A stretch of DNA of 64,000 nucleotides from Auriscalpium vulgare (taxonomy: Eukaryota; Basidiomycota; Agaricomycetes; Russulales; Auriscalpiaceae): the NCBI GenBank assembly GCA_019915015.1, contig JAHBBC010000007.1, positions 1,302,001-1,366,000 of the forward strand, given 5' to 3'. Numbering within the stretch: the first letter of the stretch is position 1; each line of letters opens with the position of its first letter. Below are positions 35,430 to 50,904 of this stretch, in pieces. The notes under the pieces were generated by a model that worked only from the letters and a program-made list of their open reading frames with translations, had not been told where the DNA came from and made no database searches. A program made the translations under genes and the position numbers.

Positions 35430-35930
35430 TCATTGGAGCCTCGTGAACCGGCGAATCCTACACAGTTGCGAACGAAGTGTTAGCAACCAGTGTGAGGGGA
35501 TCATGCGGGGATGGCGTACCGTGCGGTAAGCCAGCGCGGGAAGTTGAAGCGCGGTTTGCGACTTGGCGGGAAGGAAGGCCGGCGACGGCGATCTGTCGCT
35601 GCTCGCGTACGATGCTCGCCGGTCCTTCTCGTCCGCACCCTGCGCGGCGTGCTCGAAGCTGACCTGCACAGCAGCGGAGCCCGCGAAATTCTGAGAGGAG
35701 CTGCCGCGCCTGCAGCACTGCCGGACAGGCTTCGACCACCTGCCAAAGCAGAGCCAGAGGACGAGGGCGGTGAAGCCGAGAGCGGCGAGGACGAGGATGC
35801 CGATGAGGTTTCTATGGGAGAGGCCTGCGGGGTCTGGCGGGGAGGGCGAGGATGAGCCTAAGACATTGGCGACAGTGTCGCAGGAGTTGGGCGAGCAGGG
35901 TGTGGCGTTGGTGGTCTGGCGGATATACAT
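35430..35930 (-). CDS. Predicted single-pass membrane protein
   Basis: Starts at MYIRQTTNATPCSPNSCDTV, a short N-terminal region with N-glycosylation-type NAT and NTT-like sites and two Cys, followed by SPSPPDPAGL, a strong transmembrane helix (LIGILVLAALGFTALVLWLC) and a basic Cys/Trp patch (FGRWSKPVRQCCRRG). The cytoplasmic tail is Ser-rich. The layout (short outside domain, one helix, Ser-rich tail) recalls fungal mid-type wall sensors, but the outside domain is far too short for that. I do not recognise the family. The last ten or so residues may belong to a different splice form. Confidence 0.5.
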   Translation of the reverse strand: MYIRQTTNATPCSPNSCDTVANVLGSSSPSPPDPAGLSHRNLIGILVLAALGFTALVLWLCFGRWSKPVRQCCRRGSSSQNFAGSAAVQVSFEHAAQGADEKDRRASYASSDRSPSPAFLPAKSQTALQLPALAYRTVRHPRMIPSHWLLTLRSQLCRIRRFTRLQ

Positions 35931-36234
35931 GGTGTGGTTGGGCTGCGCTTGCTCGGTGTCGCGGGTGTGGATGGTGGTGGGCGGAGACGAGGAGGTTGTG
36001 AGACGGCGGATGTGGAACCATGGCTTTAGAGGCTGCTGGTCGAATACCAAACGGCCGCATTGGGCGCATGTCGCGACTCGGACTCGCAGGCTTGCAATTG
36101 CCATACCTGCACGACATCACACGCTCGCTCTGTCACCTGCCCGACATCGCAAGGCCGGGCCTCGTACATCTACCATTTCAACATTCATAGTTCAGCACAA
36201 CGTACACCACAATGACATCCTTCCTCCGCTGGCA

Positions 36235-38263
36235 TCAAGGCTCCAGCCTCTTCGGGTCGCGGGGGAACAGCGACGCCCGTCGGATGTTGTTCAGCTTGAG
36301 GAACAGCATCAGCACGCGCTCGAGGCCGATCCCTCCGCCGCCGTGCGGGGCGCAGCCCATCCTGAACGCGTCCACGTAGCCCTTCATCGACTCGGGCTCA
36401 ATACCTTTGCCGCGCATCTTCTCGACCAGGAGAGTAGGGTCGTGGATACGTTGGGCACCGGACAGGATTTCTTCGCCGCGCATGAAGAAGTCATACGAGT
36501 TGGACAGTTCCTGATGTCATCCGGTCAGCAGATTCCAGACGTTTTCCGTCCGCTGTGCTTACTGGGTGTTCCGGGTCCGGCATCGTGTAGAAAGGACGCA
36601 GCTCCGCGGGGAACTTGTCGATGATGAAGTAGTCCGTCTCATACTTCTTCTTGACAATACGGCCCAGCCTCTTTTCGTTCTCCGTGCTGGAAAGTACATG
36701 TTCACCAAAAGGGGTAACAATATAGACAAATCGGTTACATACTTGATATCATCGAGGATGGCACGGTCGACACCGTCCTCGACAAGGAGATCCACAGCTT
36801 GCGCGAACGTCAGTTTCAGAGTCTCCTCTTTCCAAGTGAACTCGTCCGCAGGGAACTGCGTCCGGACGGTGTCAATCTCTTTCTTGTGCTGCTCCTGGAG
36901 GTTCTTGAACAGATGTTTGAACAACCCGTCGAGCATCTCCATAACTTCGTGATAGTGCTCCTCGATAGTCATCTCGAGATCCAGGCCGATAAACTCCGTG
37001 AGATGCCGGTGCGTGTTGGAATCCTCCGCACGGAAGACAGGCCCGATCTCGTACACGCGCTCGAAGTCCGCGGCGATGGCCATTTGCTTCGCAAGTTGCG
37101 GCGATTGCGCAAGGAATGCTCCGCCTGTGCGCCACGGTCAGGTTCGACGTCGGCGAGAGCAGGCGAGGGAAGACGCACCTTTGAAGTAGCTCACCTTGAA
37201 CACAGACGCTCCGGATTCTGTAGCGGCGCCCTGGAGCTTCGGACTGTGTATCTCCATGAATCCATTCGACTCTAGGTAGTCTCGGAAAAATCCCCCAATA
37301 GCAGCTTGCAGCCTGAATACTGCTTGATTCGTTTGGGTCTGTATCCCACGTCGTCAGTGGGCTTCTGGGGCTTCTGTGCATAAGGGAGAAGCACACACCC
37401 GCAGGTCTACGACTCGGTTATTGAGCCGAGTATCGAGCAAAACGCGGTTGTACTGAACGTCGCTGTTCTCCTGTTCCAACTCCGGGCGAGAAGCGTCATC
37501 GATAGTGAACGGAAGACGGCCGTCCAGGCCAGCGACAAGATAAATCTTTTCGGGGCACAACATTCCGTCAACTCCCGACCAAGCGTTCCCGCGTACAACG
37601 TGCTCACCCGGTTGATATGGATCTCTACATTCCCCACCGTGGCACTCTTGATCTCCTCTGGGGCCTTCTTGACAGTGCCTTCAACCAGCACGATGCTCTC
37701 GTCCCCGAGGCCCGCGGCCCACTTGACCATGAGCTTAGAGACTTTGCCATCCTGCTGAGTGAGTAGGGCCTGCACAGAGTCGATGCGCTGGCGCAGGTTG
37801 ATGAACACCATCTTATTACCCTGAGCGCGTAGGGTGTGCACGCGGGCGCGCAGGGTGACGACCTGTCCGTCCATCTCAGGTGTGAGGTCGGAAATCTTGT
37901 GCCGGGGAAGGCGCGGGCGCGCTTGCGACTGGTTGAGCGGCAGCTTTCCATAGAACTCAGAGGCGAAGTCGTGCGTGGCTTCGTACTGGAGATCAATGAG
38001 CGAAAGCGATCGAGTGAAGATTACTGGGAATGGCGCGCACCTCCTCCGCAGCGGCACGGGCGGCCTCCTCCTCTGCCAACTTTGCAGCCTTTTCTGCGGC
38101 CTTCTTCTCCTTCTCTGCGGCCTTGGCACGCTTTTTGAGCTCGTTCTTGCTGGGGCCCTTCTCGTCACCGCCTTCGGTCCTGCGGGCAGTAATAAGAACG
38201 AGTGAGATGAACTGGATGGGGAACGTACTGCGCTGGCTGCTTGTTATCTTCTGGGGAGGCCAT
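36235..38263 (-). CDS. DPS1: Cytosolic aspartyl-tRNA synthetase
   Basis: Class IIb synthetase that charges tRNA-Asp. A Lys/Ala-rich N-terminal helix ([20 protein letters not shown]) precedes an OB-fold anticodon domain ([37 protein letters not shown]). The catalytic domain shows [34 protein letters not shown], motif 2 with [15 protein letters not shown], and motif 3 [15 protein letters not shown], ending [11 protein letters not shown]. An apparent frame break at about 37555-37605 is a 64-nt intron (HINR to [11 protein letters not shown]). The start [12 protein letters not shown] at 38263 follows the usual fungal form. Divergent from the aspartate aminotransferase gene, 278 bp apart. Confidence 0.95.
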
Positions 38264-38541
38264 GGTTGGCAAGTCGATGTGGTTGTAGGTCAAGACGTGA
38301 GGGAGGAGCAGGCGGCCGAGTCAGTGACGTCGATCTTATCATGGTGAAATCATGATTCATTGGGAGGGGAGATCCGAATATAGATCTAGAGCCGACCTAG
38401 ATCAGTCTACGAAATTTGTAGAGACCCTTCAAACTTGGTGAAGACCCTTCTACGGGTCCTTCCGCTCTACCTCCACACGACAATCTTTCAAAACCGACAC
38501 AGGCTCCCTACTCCCCTCCCCATAGATAAATTAGAGTGACA

Positions 38542-40195
<1,654 letters not shown>

Positions 40196-40360
40196 CCGCA
40201 ATCGGCAGTAGCACAGACCTGTTCGTAGTCGCTTTGCATCCAATCCAGTCGAGCCTTGAAATATTCACTTCCCGCCCCTTGTCCCCCGTCCACCACCTCC
40301 TCGCCTCCAACATTCCCCGTGAGTCTCATACCATTCATCTCTCCATTCTTTCCCCCTTAT

Positions 40361-42229
40361 ATGCGCCCTGGCCACCCGCCCAAGCCCTCCATGGCCGCCC
40401 CCAATCCAGCCGCCCTCCGCTCGCCAACACCCACCCTGCCCGGCGCATGGCCCAACATCTCCCAGCAGCGCTTTGAAGACTTCTCTCTTGCCACACACGA
40501 TGCATCGTTGCCGTCTGGACGCGACTCCCTTGGCGAGAACCAGCCGGCGGGTCCAGACTTCCTCGCGGATTTGCATCGCCCCGCCGGCTCTCACTCGGGC
40601 CATACCCAGCCAAAGCCAGAGACGCCAAACGCGTCCTCCCTCGATCCAGTGCGCTCTCAGACTTTGAGGGTGTCCCTTGTGCCTCATTACATCCTTTGTA
40701 GAATCAGCGCGACTTCTTCAGCCCGCTCTCGACTTCTTCCGACTTGGCGGTAAGTTGCCTCCAGAAAGAGTCTTCCACGACTTACACCACACTATCGCTC
40801 GCAGGTCGTTTCGTATAGCGCAACGGCTTCTACCTTTGGCACGTCGTCGCAACCCTCGTCCCCGCTTACACCATTGGACAGCGATGTCTTTCACCACTCG
40901 CAAAGCTATCAAGACCCCTCAGTCGCCACCATCCGCTCTCCGACCGACAAGAACACTATCTCGCAGCCGCCTGGCATCCACGCCATCAAACTGCCTCCCC
41001 CTCCTCTTGATCTTGAGTTGGCGTCGTCTGCTCCATCCCCGAGTTTCGCATACATGTCGCCCCGTCCTCTGCCCGAGTTGCCATCCCTGACCTCGTCGTT
41101 CTCAACTGCGAGCAGCAACGCATATATGCCGACTTTGGACTCGCGGAGCAGGCCATTGGTCTTGCCGCATTTGCCGCACTCGGACATGTCGCAAACCGTG
41201 ATCGTGACTGGACAGTCAGTCGAGTCGGGACACGTCCTTCCCTCCGCTTCCTCGACAAATTTTAGCTCGTCGGACGCTGCTGCCTCTGAACATGGGTCAG
41301 AATCGCCTATCAACTTGTTCAATCTGAGCGAGCCTCATTCGCCTGATTCTGCGCACTTTTCGCCCGTCCACGAAATTATATCCTTCGCATCGCCTTCGTC
41401 GTCACAGTTTCAGCTCTCACTCCCTCAGACGCCGTCCGGTGGTGGTGTGAGCACGGACAGCGTCGTGACCTACCTGCAGTTACCGAATGGATCGCCGCCT
41501 CTCCCAACGTCCGCGTCCGCCGCTGCGACCAACGGACACGTTCAATGTCCGGCGCCCAGGCAAGAAGTCTACGAGGACCGCTCCGAGTTTCGGGAAACGA
41601 CACAGCCAATCGAGCATATCGCCGTCGATACTAGACCAGTCAAGCGCTCCCTCCTTGGGAAGGTCAAGCGTTGGGGTGGGCGTATCAAGGGCATATTCAA
41701 GGCTGGCAGTCAGCCTGCCTCGGCCTCGAACACAGCCAGCGTTGCAGCGACCCTCGTGTCACCGCATGCTACCACGCCGGTCGTCCCTGTCTTCCTGCGG
41801 CCGGCAGAGTCACCGAGTCCTAATAGCCATGACGCCCGCCGTTCGCAAACTCCACCGCCTGCCATAGTCTCATTTCCGCCGAGTCCCTCCCGCCTGCCAC
41901 CACCTCCCAGACCCCACTCGCCGGCAGCCAAACCTCAGCGGCAATCTCGCCGCTTCTCGCTTCCAACCGTCTTTTTCTCTCGACGGATGGCTTCCGCATC
42001 GCCGCTGGTCCCTGCCCGGGCACCGAGTCCGCTGGTAGTCGTCGGTTCTCATACCATCGACGCCGATGAAAGTGACAACGAGCCGGACCCGGAGATGAAT
42101 GAGGAGGCAATGATGGTGAACTGGTCGGGAGGTGGACCTGGCGGAAGTCGCTTCCAAGCCGACGATGTCGTGCGAGGCTTGGGCATCGGCCTGCCGTCTG
42201 CACGTAGGATGTCTGCAGCGTCGAAGTGA
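40361..42229 (+). CDS. Ser/Pro-rich protein of unknown function
   Basis: Three exons joined at 40649/40702 and 40749/40804 give one frame of about 580 codons. Almost the whole protein is low-complexity Ser, Pro and Ala with short motifs: SPLSTSSDLA, NLFNLSEPHSPDSAHFSPVH, SLPQTPSGGG. One structured-looking basic patch occurs (KRSLLGKVKRWGGRIKGIFK), which could be an amphipathic membrane- or nucleic-acid-binding helix, followed by a Pro-rich tail and an acidic end (DADESDNEPDPEMNEEAM). I do not recognise the family. Start at 40361 is the first ATG in frame. Confidence 0.6.
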
Positions 42230-42425
42230 AGGGCCTTCTCAACGCTGGGTAAATTCTGTCCGTCTGTCGTTGTCGTGTTCCTTTTACCGGTCCTTGGCAT
42301 TGTCAAACCACGTATTGTACGCATTCGAACTCCTGCACGGAAAATAATACTGTACTCTCATTCATTCTCGCGGCATACCGGTTCTATTGATACATGTCAT
42401 GTCTTATACCCTTCTTGGCTCCCAG

Positions 42426-43691
42426 TTAGATATCCAAGTCTTCGTCCGGGTCGTCATCGTCGATGTCGTCTGCAGAGTCTGGGTCGTACAGGATGGCGCC
42501 GGCGGTGCTTGAGATCTGGTCAGATGCTTCTCCTACTAGCTTATCAGGAATAATCTCGTTAGGAAAATGTTGCTATATACCTTCATGTGCATATGGCAGA
42601 GGCACTTGAGCACGAGACTGCTGCTGCTGGGGCGTGAGGTTCAGATTGAAGGAAAGATGCTGTGTCGGATCCGCCGCAGACTGTGGAACAGAAAGTGTAA
42701 GGCGCCGCTGTGTCGTAGAAGATACAGACACAGACCTCCTCTGCGGTTTTCCTAGTCCATACACCCCGCAAGCTTTCTAGCACATCCAGCGCTACCGGGC
42801 CCTTCGTTCTCGACCAGCCCTCCAGCACTCTATCCACTCCGCGCCGCTTCTCCCCCACCACCGCAGCGCGCACGAGCACCTCCACGACCGCCTCGCCCCC
42901 GCCGCCACCGCTCCCGTCCGCGCCGAACACGAGCCGCTCGACCTCCCACGCGCGGGCGGCGAGCGGTGTAAACACGCGGAAGAAGCGCGCAGGCGGGGTC
43001 GCGGGAGGCGGTGGCGTGAGGTGCGCAGATGCGAGGTGTGTCAGGAGCGCGGGCGGGTGTGCGGTAAGATGGGTGAGGGCGGGGGAGAGACGGGGCGGGA
43101 GCAGGAGGGGCAGGAGCGGGGTAGGCGAGACGAGGTGCAGGACGAGTCGGGATGCTGGGTGATTCAGTATTGTGTGAGCTCGGAGGAGCAGAGGAAGGGG
43201 ATCAAAGCAGGGCTCACAGGGTCGGTCTCGTAGGAGAGATACGAGAGAAGAAATCAGAGCATATGTTTTGGAGGTAGATCCGAGATCGGCACAGAGCGTG
43301 TCTGCAGAGTCGATGATCACGCTCAGAGGGCCTGGAGGAGCTGCGCAGGGGTCGGTGCATGGCGCAGTTCTGACTGGACAGGCCACTCACCATCCGTCAC
43401 AGCCTGCGTGATAGAATCTGAAGGGTCTTTCCAGTTTTCACTGAAGCCCGGGACAACGCCTGTGCGGTCGAAGACGCGCAAGCCCTCTCGCTCCGGATCA
43501 TGGACCAACGACGATGGCAGATATAGAAAGCAAAACAACAGCACAAGACCTGTCGATTTGTCCCGGTTTAGGATCGCGCGAACAATGGGCAAGCCGGACT
43601 GGCATGCAGAGGATTCGATGACGACGAAGGGATGGTGGGGACGGGACGTATTTGAGATGATGGCAGGAAGCGATAGAGTCATTCTTGACAT
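42426..43691 (-). CDS. ELP5: Elongator complex subunit Elp5
   Basis: Part of the Elp4/5/6 RecA-like ring of Elongator, needed for wobble uridine modification of tRNAs. The N-terminus has HPFVVIESSACQSGLPIVRA and after an intron PPGPLSVIIDSADTLCAD, which fit the RecA-like fold (strand with a Walker-B-like DSAD). The C-terminus is diagnostic: LSFNLNLTPQQQQSRAQVPL with PYAHE, then AGAILYDPDSADDIDDDDPD with EDLDI, a conserved acidic end of Elp5. Four or five introns. No Walker A lysine is seen, as is normal for Elp5. Confidence 0.82.
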
Positions 43692-43820
43692 CCCGACATC
43701 TGAGCGGTCACTAGTCACTTGGTCGCGGGCCAGAACATGACAGACAGTGACAAGAAAAACATCCAAGAAGTAATATTTGTGGTGATCGAAGTTAGCTAGT
43801 GGATGACCACCGGGTTCCTC

Positions 43821-44746
43821 TCACGACGACTCGGCCACCACCTTGGTCTCCTCGTACTTCGACCTGCCCAGCGTCCACCAGCTCAACGGCTGCCGATACA
43901 CGCCTAGTTTCTCCACAATCTCGCCTTCTACGAACCCGTTTTTCTTAAGGGCCTCCAGAACCCAGGGCCGCAGTGGCGACGCTAGGACGCGGATGGTCTG
44001 CACCTCGCGCGCCGCCTCGAACGCTGAGCGCACAGCGAATTGCACCATGTCGTCCTCTATCGCAGCGCCCCTGTACGCCTCCTCCCCAAAGATGTGCCGG
44101 ATGGTCGCGACGGCAGAGCTGCCTGTGCCGTGCAGCACCTGCTTCTGCTGGGCTGGACTGAGCTTGGTCGTATAGGGTGTATCGTTGAGCGAGTCAGTCG
44201 ACGCGTCGAGCGCGAGCAGACCGATCGGCTTGCCACTGTACTCAAAAATCCAGAGGCCGGACGCGGGCGAACGCGCGTAGTAGGGTACAATGTCCAGGAG
44301 GTCGATGCGTCGGAGGGTGCTCTCAGCGAGCGTCTCGATGGCCGGCCGATTTTTCCTGGATGCCCTTGAGCAACAGCGAGGATGCATCGAGATGAAGAAG
44401 ACTCACCAGTCGATGAAGAACATGATAGGCACTGCCGGTGCGAAGAACGCAGGCAAGATTTGCAAGTATCCCCAGAAGCCGTGAGAGGGGTCCGGCCATG
44501 CATTCAGGTAATGAGCGAACCCGCAGGAGACAGCAATCCATACGAACAGCGTGACAGGATGGAAGTATGCTGTACAGGACGTGTCAGAGAAGCCTCGTCA
44601 CACAGGAAACAGGAAAACTGACCGCGGTTGTTCGCGTGTGCGAGGTATTCCATGTGCGCGAGGCCTATCATGAAGCGCACCGGCTTCTCCTCCGCAGGTT
44701 TGTACAGGCGGATACGTGCCGAAGGCGGGGGTCCCTGCGTCGCCAT
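43821..44746 (-). CDS. Membrane protein with acetyltransferase-like domain (Pho86-like)
   Basis: Three exons. The first is polar (IRLYKPAEEKPVRFMIGLAH). The second holds two hydrophobic helices (FHPVTLFVWIAVSCGFAHYL and LQILPAFFAPAVPIMFFIDW). The third is a soluble domain with LWIFEYSGKPIGLLALDAST, ATIRHIFGEEAYRGAAIEDD, VQTIRVLASPLRPWVLEALK and KNGFVEGEIVEKLGVYRQPL, which reads like a degenerate GNAT fold (beta4, helix, beta5 and the final strand). Two membrane helices followed by this domain is the layout of fungal Pho86, an ER protein needed for exit of the phosphate transporter Pho84. The classical acetyl-CoA loop is not clear, so catalysis is doubtful. Name assignment is tentative. Confidence 0.65.
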
Positions 44747-44944
44747 TGTGCGGATATTGGATGTGGTGGGAGGCTCGTACGAGCAAGTGGGAAAGGGACG
44801 CTAGCAGGTCATTTTCGACAGTGTTGTGATCACCAACGACAAACGTTCGTTCGACCTGGGCCAAGACGATAAGATAAGATCCTCCTCCTCCGCAATCGCT
44901 TGCATAACTCCTCTGGGACTTCGACCTCGATATCTACATCCAAC

Positions 44945-46410
44945 ATGCTCATCACCAAGACATACCACGACGTTCCGTCAAAGCTCGACCCGAACGGAAA
45001 CCCCATCCGCGTGTTCGTTATTGCGCCGAACCTGCCAAACTACCCGCATGCCAAGTTCCCCGGTGCGTTCAATCCCTCCCGTCGTGTGTGTACATTCCGC
45101 TCAGATCGCCGCCGAAAAATCATCCAGGCGTTGTGGTATTCAGGTAAGCACTGTGAATGGACCGCGCTTCTGTCTTCTTATGCCTTGATAGCGAGATCTA
45201 CCAGGTAACGGGACCTGTCGAGCGTTTCGCGGGTCAGATCGCCAGTCAAGGTTTTGTCGTTGGTAATCTCGAGCACGTATCCTCCCGTTATCGATTTTCA
45301 AGCGTGCCTTTTAGCGTGCCCATCGAGCTTTCACGAGTTCCAGGGCCCAGAAGCCATTCCGTATGACGTTGAAGGTAAGCCTTGCTCGACTTGCTCCCTC
45401 GACAGGGGGGAAGGTCTCATCGGCGCGACCAGGTACCGATCGAGGGAACAAATACAAGGTTAGAGACACACAAAACACCTGCGGATGTTTCTGAACGTTA
45501 GTAGGTTGACAAAGAAGTATCTGCATACGATGAAGTCGGTTACTTCCTCTGTGTCGAATCGGACATGCGTGCGATTGATCCTTCGACAGGACGCAACTCT
45601 TTCCGTTGACCTCCTCACTTCTCTGCCAAACTGCAACGGACGCATCGCAGGTACGTCACTTTATCTGACAGTCGTCGCAAACAGTGAACGGCATTCCAGC
45701 GACCGGCATGTGTCTTGGTGGTCACCTGGTGAGTAGCCCTCGTTCACCCCTTCATGCATCTACCTGACATTACTGTGGCAGGCATTCAGGGTGAGGAGCC
45801 AGCTGGTGTGGAGAATTTGTTTCTGATACGAATCTGTCCTTAGGCTGCGTTCGATTCCCGTGTCTTGGCGTCTGTGTGCTTCTTTGCCACGGATATCCAC
45901 AGTGCAACTCTCGGGAAAGGTGATGACTCCCTCTCCAAAGTTCAGTCGGGCGCTCTGACCGGCAAGGGCGAGTTGGTGGTACGCCAAAACATTTATCAAA
46001 TTTCTGGGGGTTGACGTGTGTCTCCACAGATGATATTCGGCAAGCAGGTGGGCCTACGAGTCTGCGAAGTCCCCAGTCTAGTCTAATTGCCTCGTGCGTA
46101 TGTAGGATACGCACGTTCCTCGCCCAGGGAGAGATCTGATCCGCAAGACTCTCGAAGACGCCAATGTCACAGTCTCGGTGAGGATCTGCGCGACTGTCTT
46201 ATCTGTGCATTTCCCTGACGAGACATCCAACAGTTCCTCGAAGTACAAGCGCAACATGCCTTCATCCGCGATGAGACTTCAAAAGGCCGCTGGGACGCCG
46301 CCCTCACACGTTCCCTCTTCACTTTTATGATGGAAGTCTTTGAAAGGACGGTTGGGCGTGACTTGGGGCCGCGTGTGGATCAGGGCAGCACGATAGAGCA
46401 TGTATGCTGA
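44945..46410 (+). CDS. Dienelactone hydrolase family protein
   Basis: Alpha/beta hydrolase. Start MLITKTYHDVPSKLDPNGNP. Later exons give VFSEIYQVTGPVERFAGQIA, SQGFVV, SSFHEFQGPEAIPYD, NGRIAATGMCLGGHLAFR (nucleophile elbow with Cys in GxCxGG, as in dienelactone hydrolases) and MIFGKQDTHVPRPGRDLIRK (the catalytic Asp segment), then FLEVQAQHAFIRDETSKGRW with the catalytic His. Thus the Cys-Asp-His triad is present. Exons are short with about nine introns. Family members hydrolyse dienelactone from aromatic ring cleavage or other esters; the substrate here cannot be told. Confidence 0.85.
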
Positions 46411-46648
46411 AGAGCGGAGGGGGACATCAACGTCGATGTAGACAACAGCACAACACCATTCATTCATCGACACATGTAAACAACATCGCTGCTATGGATA
46501 CACGACTGAAAAAGCTAGAGTACGCTGACATGACCCGAAGTCGCAATGATGAGTACAAGAACGAGAATGCATGAGACCTCCAGCCGGCAGGAGACAATTA
46601 TCGAGCAGTGATAGTACAGATGAGCAGCGGCACTAAGCGTTTTGACGA

Positions 46649-48436
<1,788 letters not shown>

Positions 48437-48442
48437 TTATGT

Positions 48443-48570
48443 CTAGAATCCAGTAGTATCAGTGAATTGAACACGACAGGCAGCAGATATGACGAAGCAG
48501 TATTCAAATATGATCTCGCAATATACGGGCGATGCTGAAGATCGCCCGCGGCAGGAAGATCTGCACTTAC
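48443..48570 (-). promoter_or_regulatory. 5' UTR intron of TEF1
   Basis: Donor gtaagtgcag after ...GTTATT and acceptor ctggattctag eight bases before the ATG on the minus strand. Inferred from splice signals; leader introns commonly raise expression of fungal TEF1. Confidence 0.6.
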
Positions 48571-48997
48571 AATAACTCTGAGGGTGGAGATTGAGAAATA
48601 GTCTGAGAGAAGAGCAGTGGGCGACGAAAGGGTCAAACGAGACGACCTCGGGGAGTGCAAACTGCTGGTGCGAAGGAAAGATGAAGATTCAGAACAGGGC
48701 AGGTAGTCAAGTGATTACCGCAAGTCGCCGAGCGGAGTCTAAACTGATGGCCACGCAAAACAAGTAGTTCCTTCAGGGATTAGATGATGCATTTGTATGG
48801 TGCTACAGGTCTCTACGACGAGGTTGTGGATTGCAGGTGATAAATAAAACGTAATGAGTGACAACGAGCAGCAGTCTTATAACAACGTTCTTTCGACTCG
48901 AGCGAGGTAGTGTATCCCGTCGACTGGGTAAGTTGATAATTTGTTGGGGAACCCATAGCGTTGGAGGCTGACCTTCATACAACAGACAGATACCACA

Positions 48998-50904
48998 TCA
49001 TAAGCTCTTCATGCCCCAGCCTCCGTTCCCTGATAGAAAGTTGCTTTCGAGGATCTTGTCAAAACTCGGCCGAGCCGAAACCTCTAGCTCCAGGCATGCC
49101 CGCACGAGGGCTGCGGCATCGCCGAGAGCCCCTCCCCCATCGACTTCCTCCCCATCATTCTCGTGGCCCTCCATGCACCGTTCGTCGAGCTGCATGGACG
49201 CATTCGAGAACGGTGAGGCCAATCCCTCTTGTGCCTCGGCTGCCGTCGTGAAAGGGCACTCCCCTACGAGCATGACATACGCCACGACCCCAAACGCCCA
49301 CACGTCTTGCTCCTTACCCTGATAACGTTCGCCGCGCAGAATTTCTGGCCCAGCATAGTCCAGTCTGCAAGACGGACCGATTAGCGCCGAGGATACGAAC
49401 CTTGGGCGAACGATACGAACGTGCCGCTGAACGTATCCCAACCACCTTTCTTCACCAAGCCGGAGCTCCCAAAATCGATGAGTATGCAGTGGCCGTGTGG
49501 CCCCAGGACGACGTTTTCGTCCTTAATATCTCGGTGCACTGTGCGCTGTGAGGAACTTGGATCGTCTTAATCGAGATTTGTGACGCACCTATTCCTTTCG
49601 AATGGAGGAAACTCAAAGCGTCTGCAATCTGGCCGAGATACGAGCGAACCATGGCGGGAGGGAGGCCTTCAGGGTATGTTTCTACCAGGTCGAAGAGATC
49701 AGAAGGTGGAATCGGCTCATTTGGGCCTGGCTCAGGAATGCTGGATGGTAAAACCAGGTAGTAGTAGTGGTTGTCTTCGAAGAAGTCTAGCAGAGGGCAG
49801 ATGTTTGGATGACCTTTGACGACTTTGCCGTCGACCCATTCAAAATCGTCCGGCCGATCTGAGAAGCCCTGAGGCAGTCGAGAGGGATCCCAAGGCCGCT
49901 TGGGGGGGAGAATGTAGGAGGTGTTGGAGATGGCTGACATGACGTATATCTCTATAGGGATGGTTCCGTGCTTGGGGTGTTTCTTCCAACAATCCGCCAA
50001 AATCCGCGACTTTATGACTTGCTTAATGATCAACGATGGCTACATGGACAGTCAATGGCAAGGCCACGATAAATCAGTGAGAGATCAGACTAACCCCTAG
50101 CATTCCGTCAGGGTGCATCTCACGCGCCTTCTTGACTAGGCCATACGCTCCCCTGCCTATCTCGCCTTGAATGACGAACTCGGAGATGCTCCGCTCGGTA
50201 GCCGATAGGGTGTTGGTCGTAGAGGATGGCGGCGGGGTTGTGCTTGGCGTGAGGTTGACGAGGCTAGCAGTGCTGCCCGACCGGAGCAACTTCTGGGGCG
50301 CCACGGGAGGCGGTGATGGCGGTTCGATGGGGGCGATAGATACACGGCCGGCAATTAGGGATACCCGTTGCTGGGAGGACCGCCTGCGCGGCCTGGGGGA
50401 CGAGGGAGAGCGCGCGGGACGGGAGTGGTCGGGGATGGACGAGTAGGTCGCTGATGGGCTCAAAGGTGGGAGCGAGCGTGCGGAAGTGGCTGGCGAATGA
50501 GTCGGGGACGCGGAGAAGGGATCTGTAGTAAAACGGGGGACTTGGATGGGCAGAGGAGTTGAAGGAGTGAGCGTCGTGATAGGAAATATCGGGGCCGGAG
50601 ATAGGCTGGCGGGGGAAGAGGACTGCATGGGAGAATATACGGGAGATCGCGGACGCGCAGACCGTTCGTCCTTGGCGTACGATGAGTGCGCACGTCGAAA
50701 AGTCGCCGAGTGCAGGTCCGTGTCGGAGTCGTCGTCCTCTTCGACGGCTCTGCCCCCGTTCCAATTGAAACCGCGACCGATGGAGGTAACTCCCCAGCTG
50801 TTACCGACGCTGGTGCCGCGCTTGAGTTTCAACTTCTCAGGATGGGCCACCCATTCATCGGCGTCGAAGGGAATATCAAGCGGGGGCGCCGCTAGCATAG
50901 ACAT
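48998..50904 (-). CDS. Ser/Thr protein kinase with PAS-kinase-like catalytic domain
   Basis: The first exon encodes about 250 disordered, Ser/Pro-rich residues, then the kinase: FVIQGEIGRGAYGLVKKARE (glycine loop), LIIKQVIKSRILADCWKKHP (VAIK-type lysine), CPLLDFFEDNHYYYLVL, HRDIKDENVVL (catalytic loop), LIDFGSSGLV (DFG), GTLDYAGPEILRGERYQGKE (activation segment end) and EQDVWAFGVVAYVMLVGECP. The spacing DCWKKHPKHGTIPIEIYVMS closely follows the PAS-kinase catalytic domain (DCW...P..G.(V/I)..EI..(L/M)S). No PAS domain is visible in the N-terminal exon. A Pro/Glu insertion separates parts of the N- and C-lobes. Four introns. The substrate is unknown. Confidence 0.82.

Noticed and set aside
37550..37610. 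Apparent frame break inside aspartyl-tRNA synthetase
   Set aside because: Explained by a 64-nt intron from gtgagc to gaaaag joining HINR to [11 protein letters not shown].
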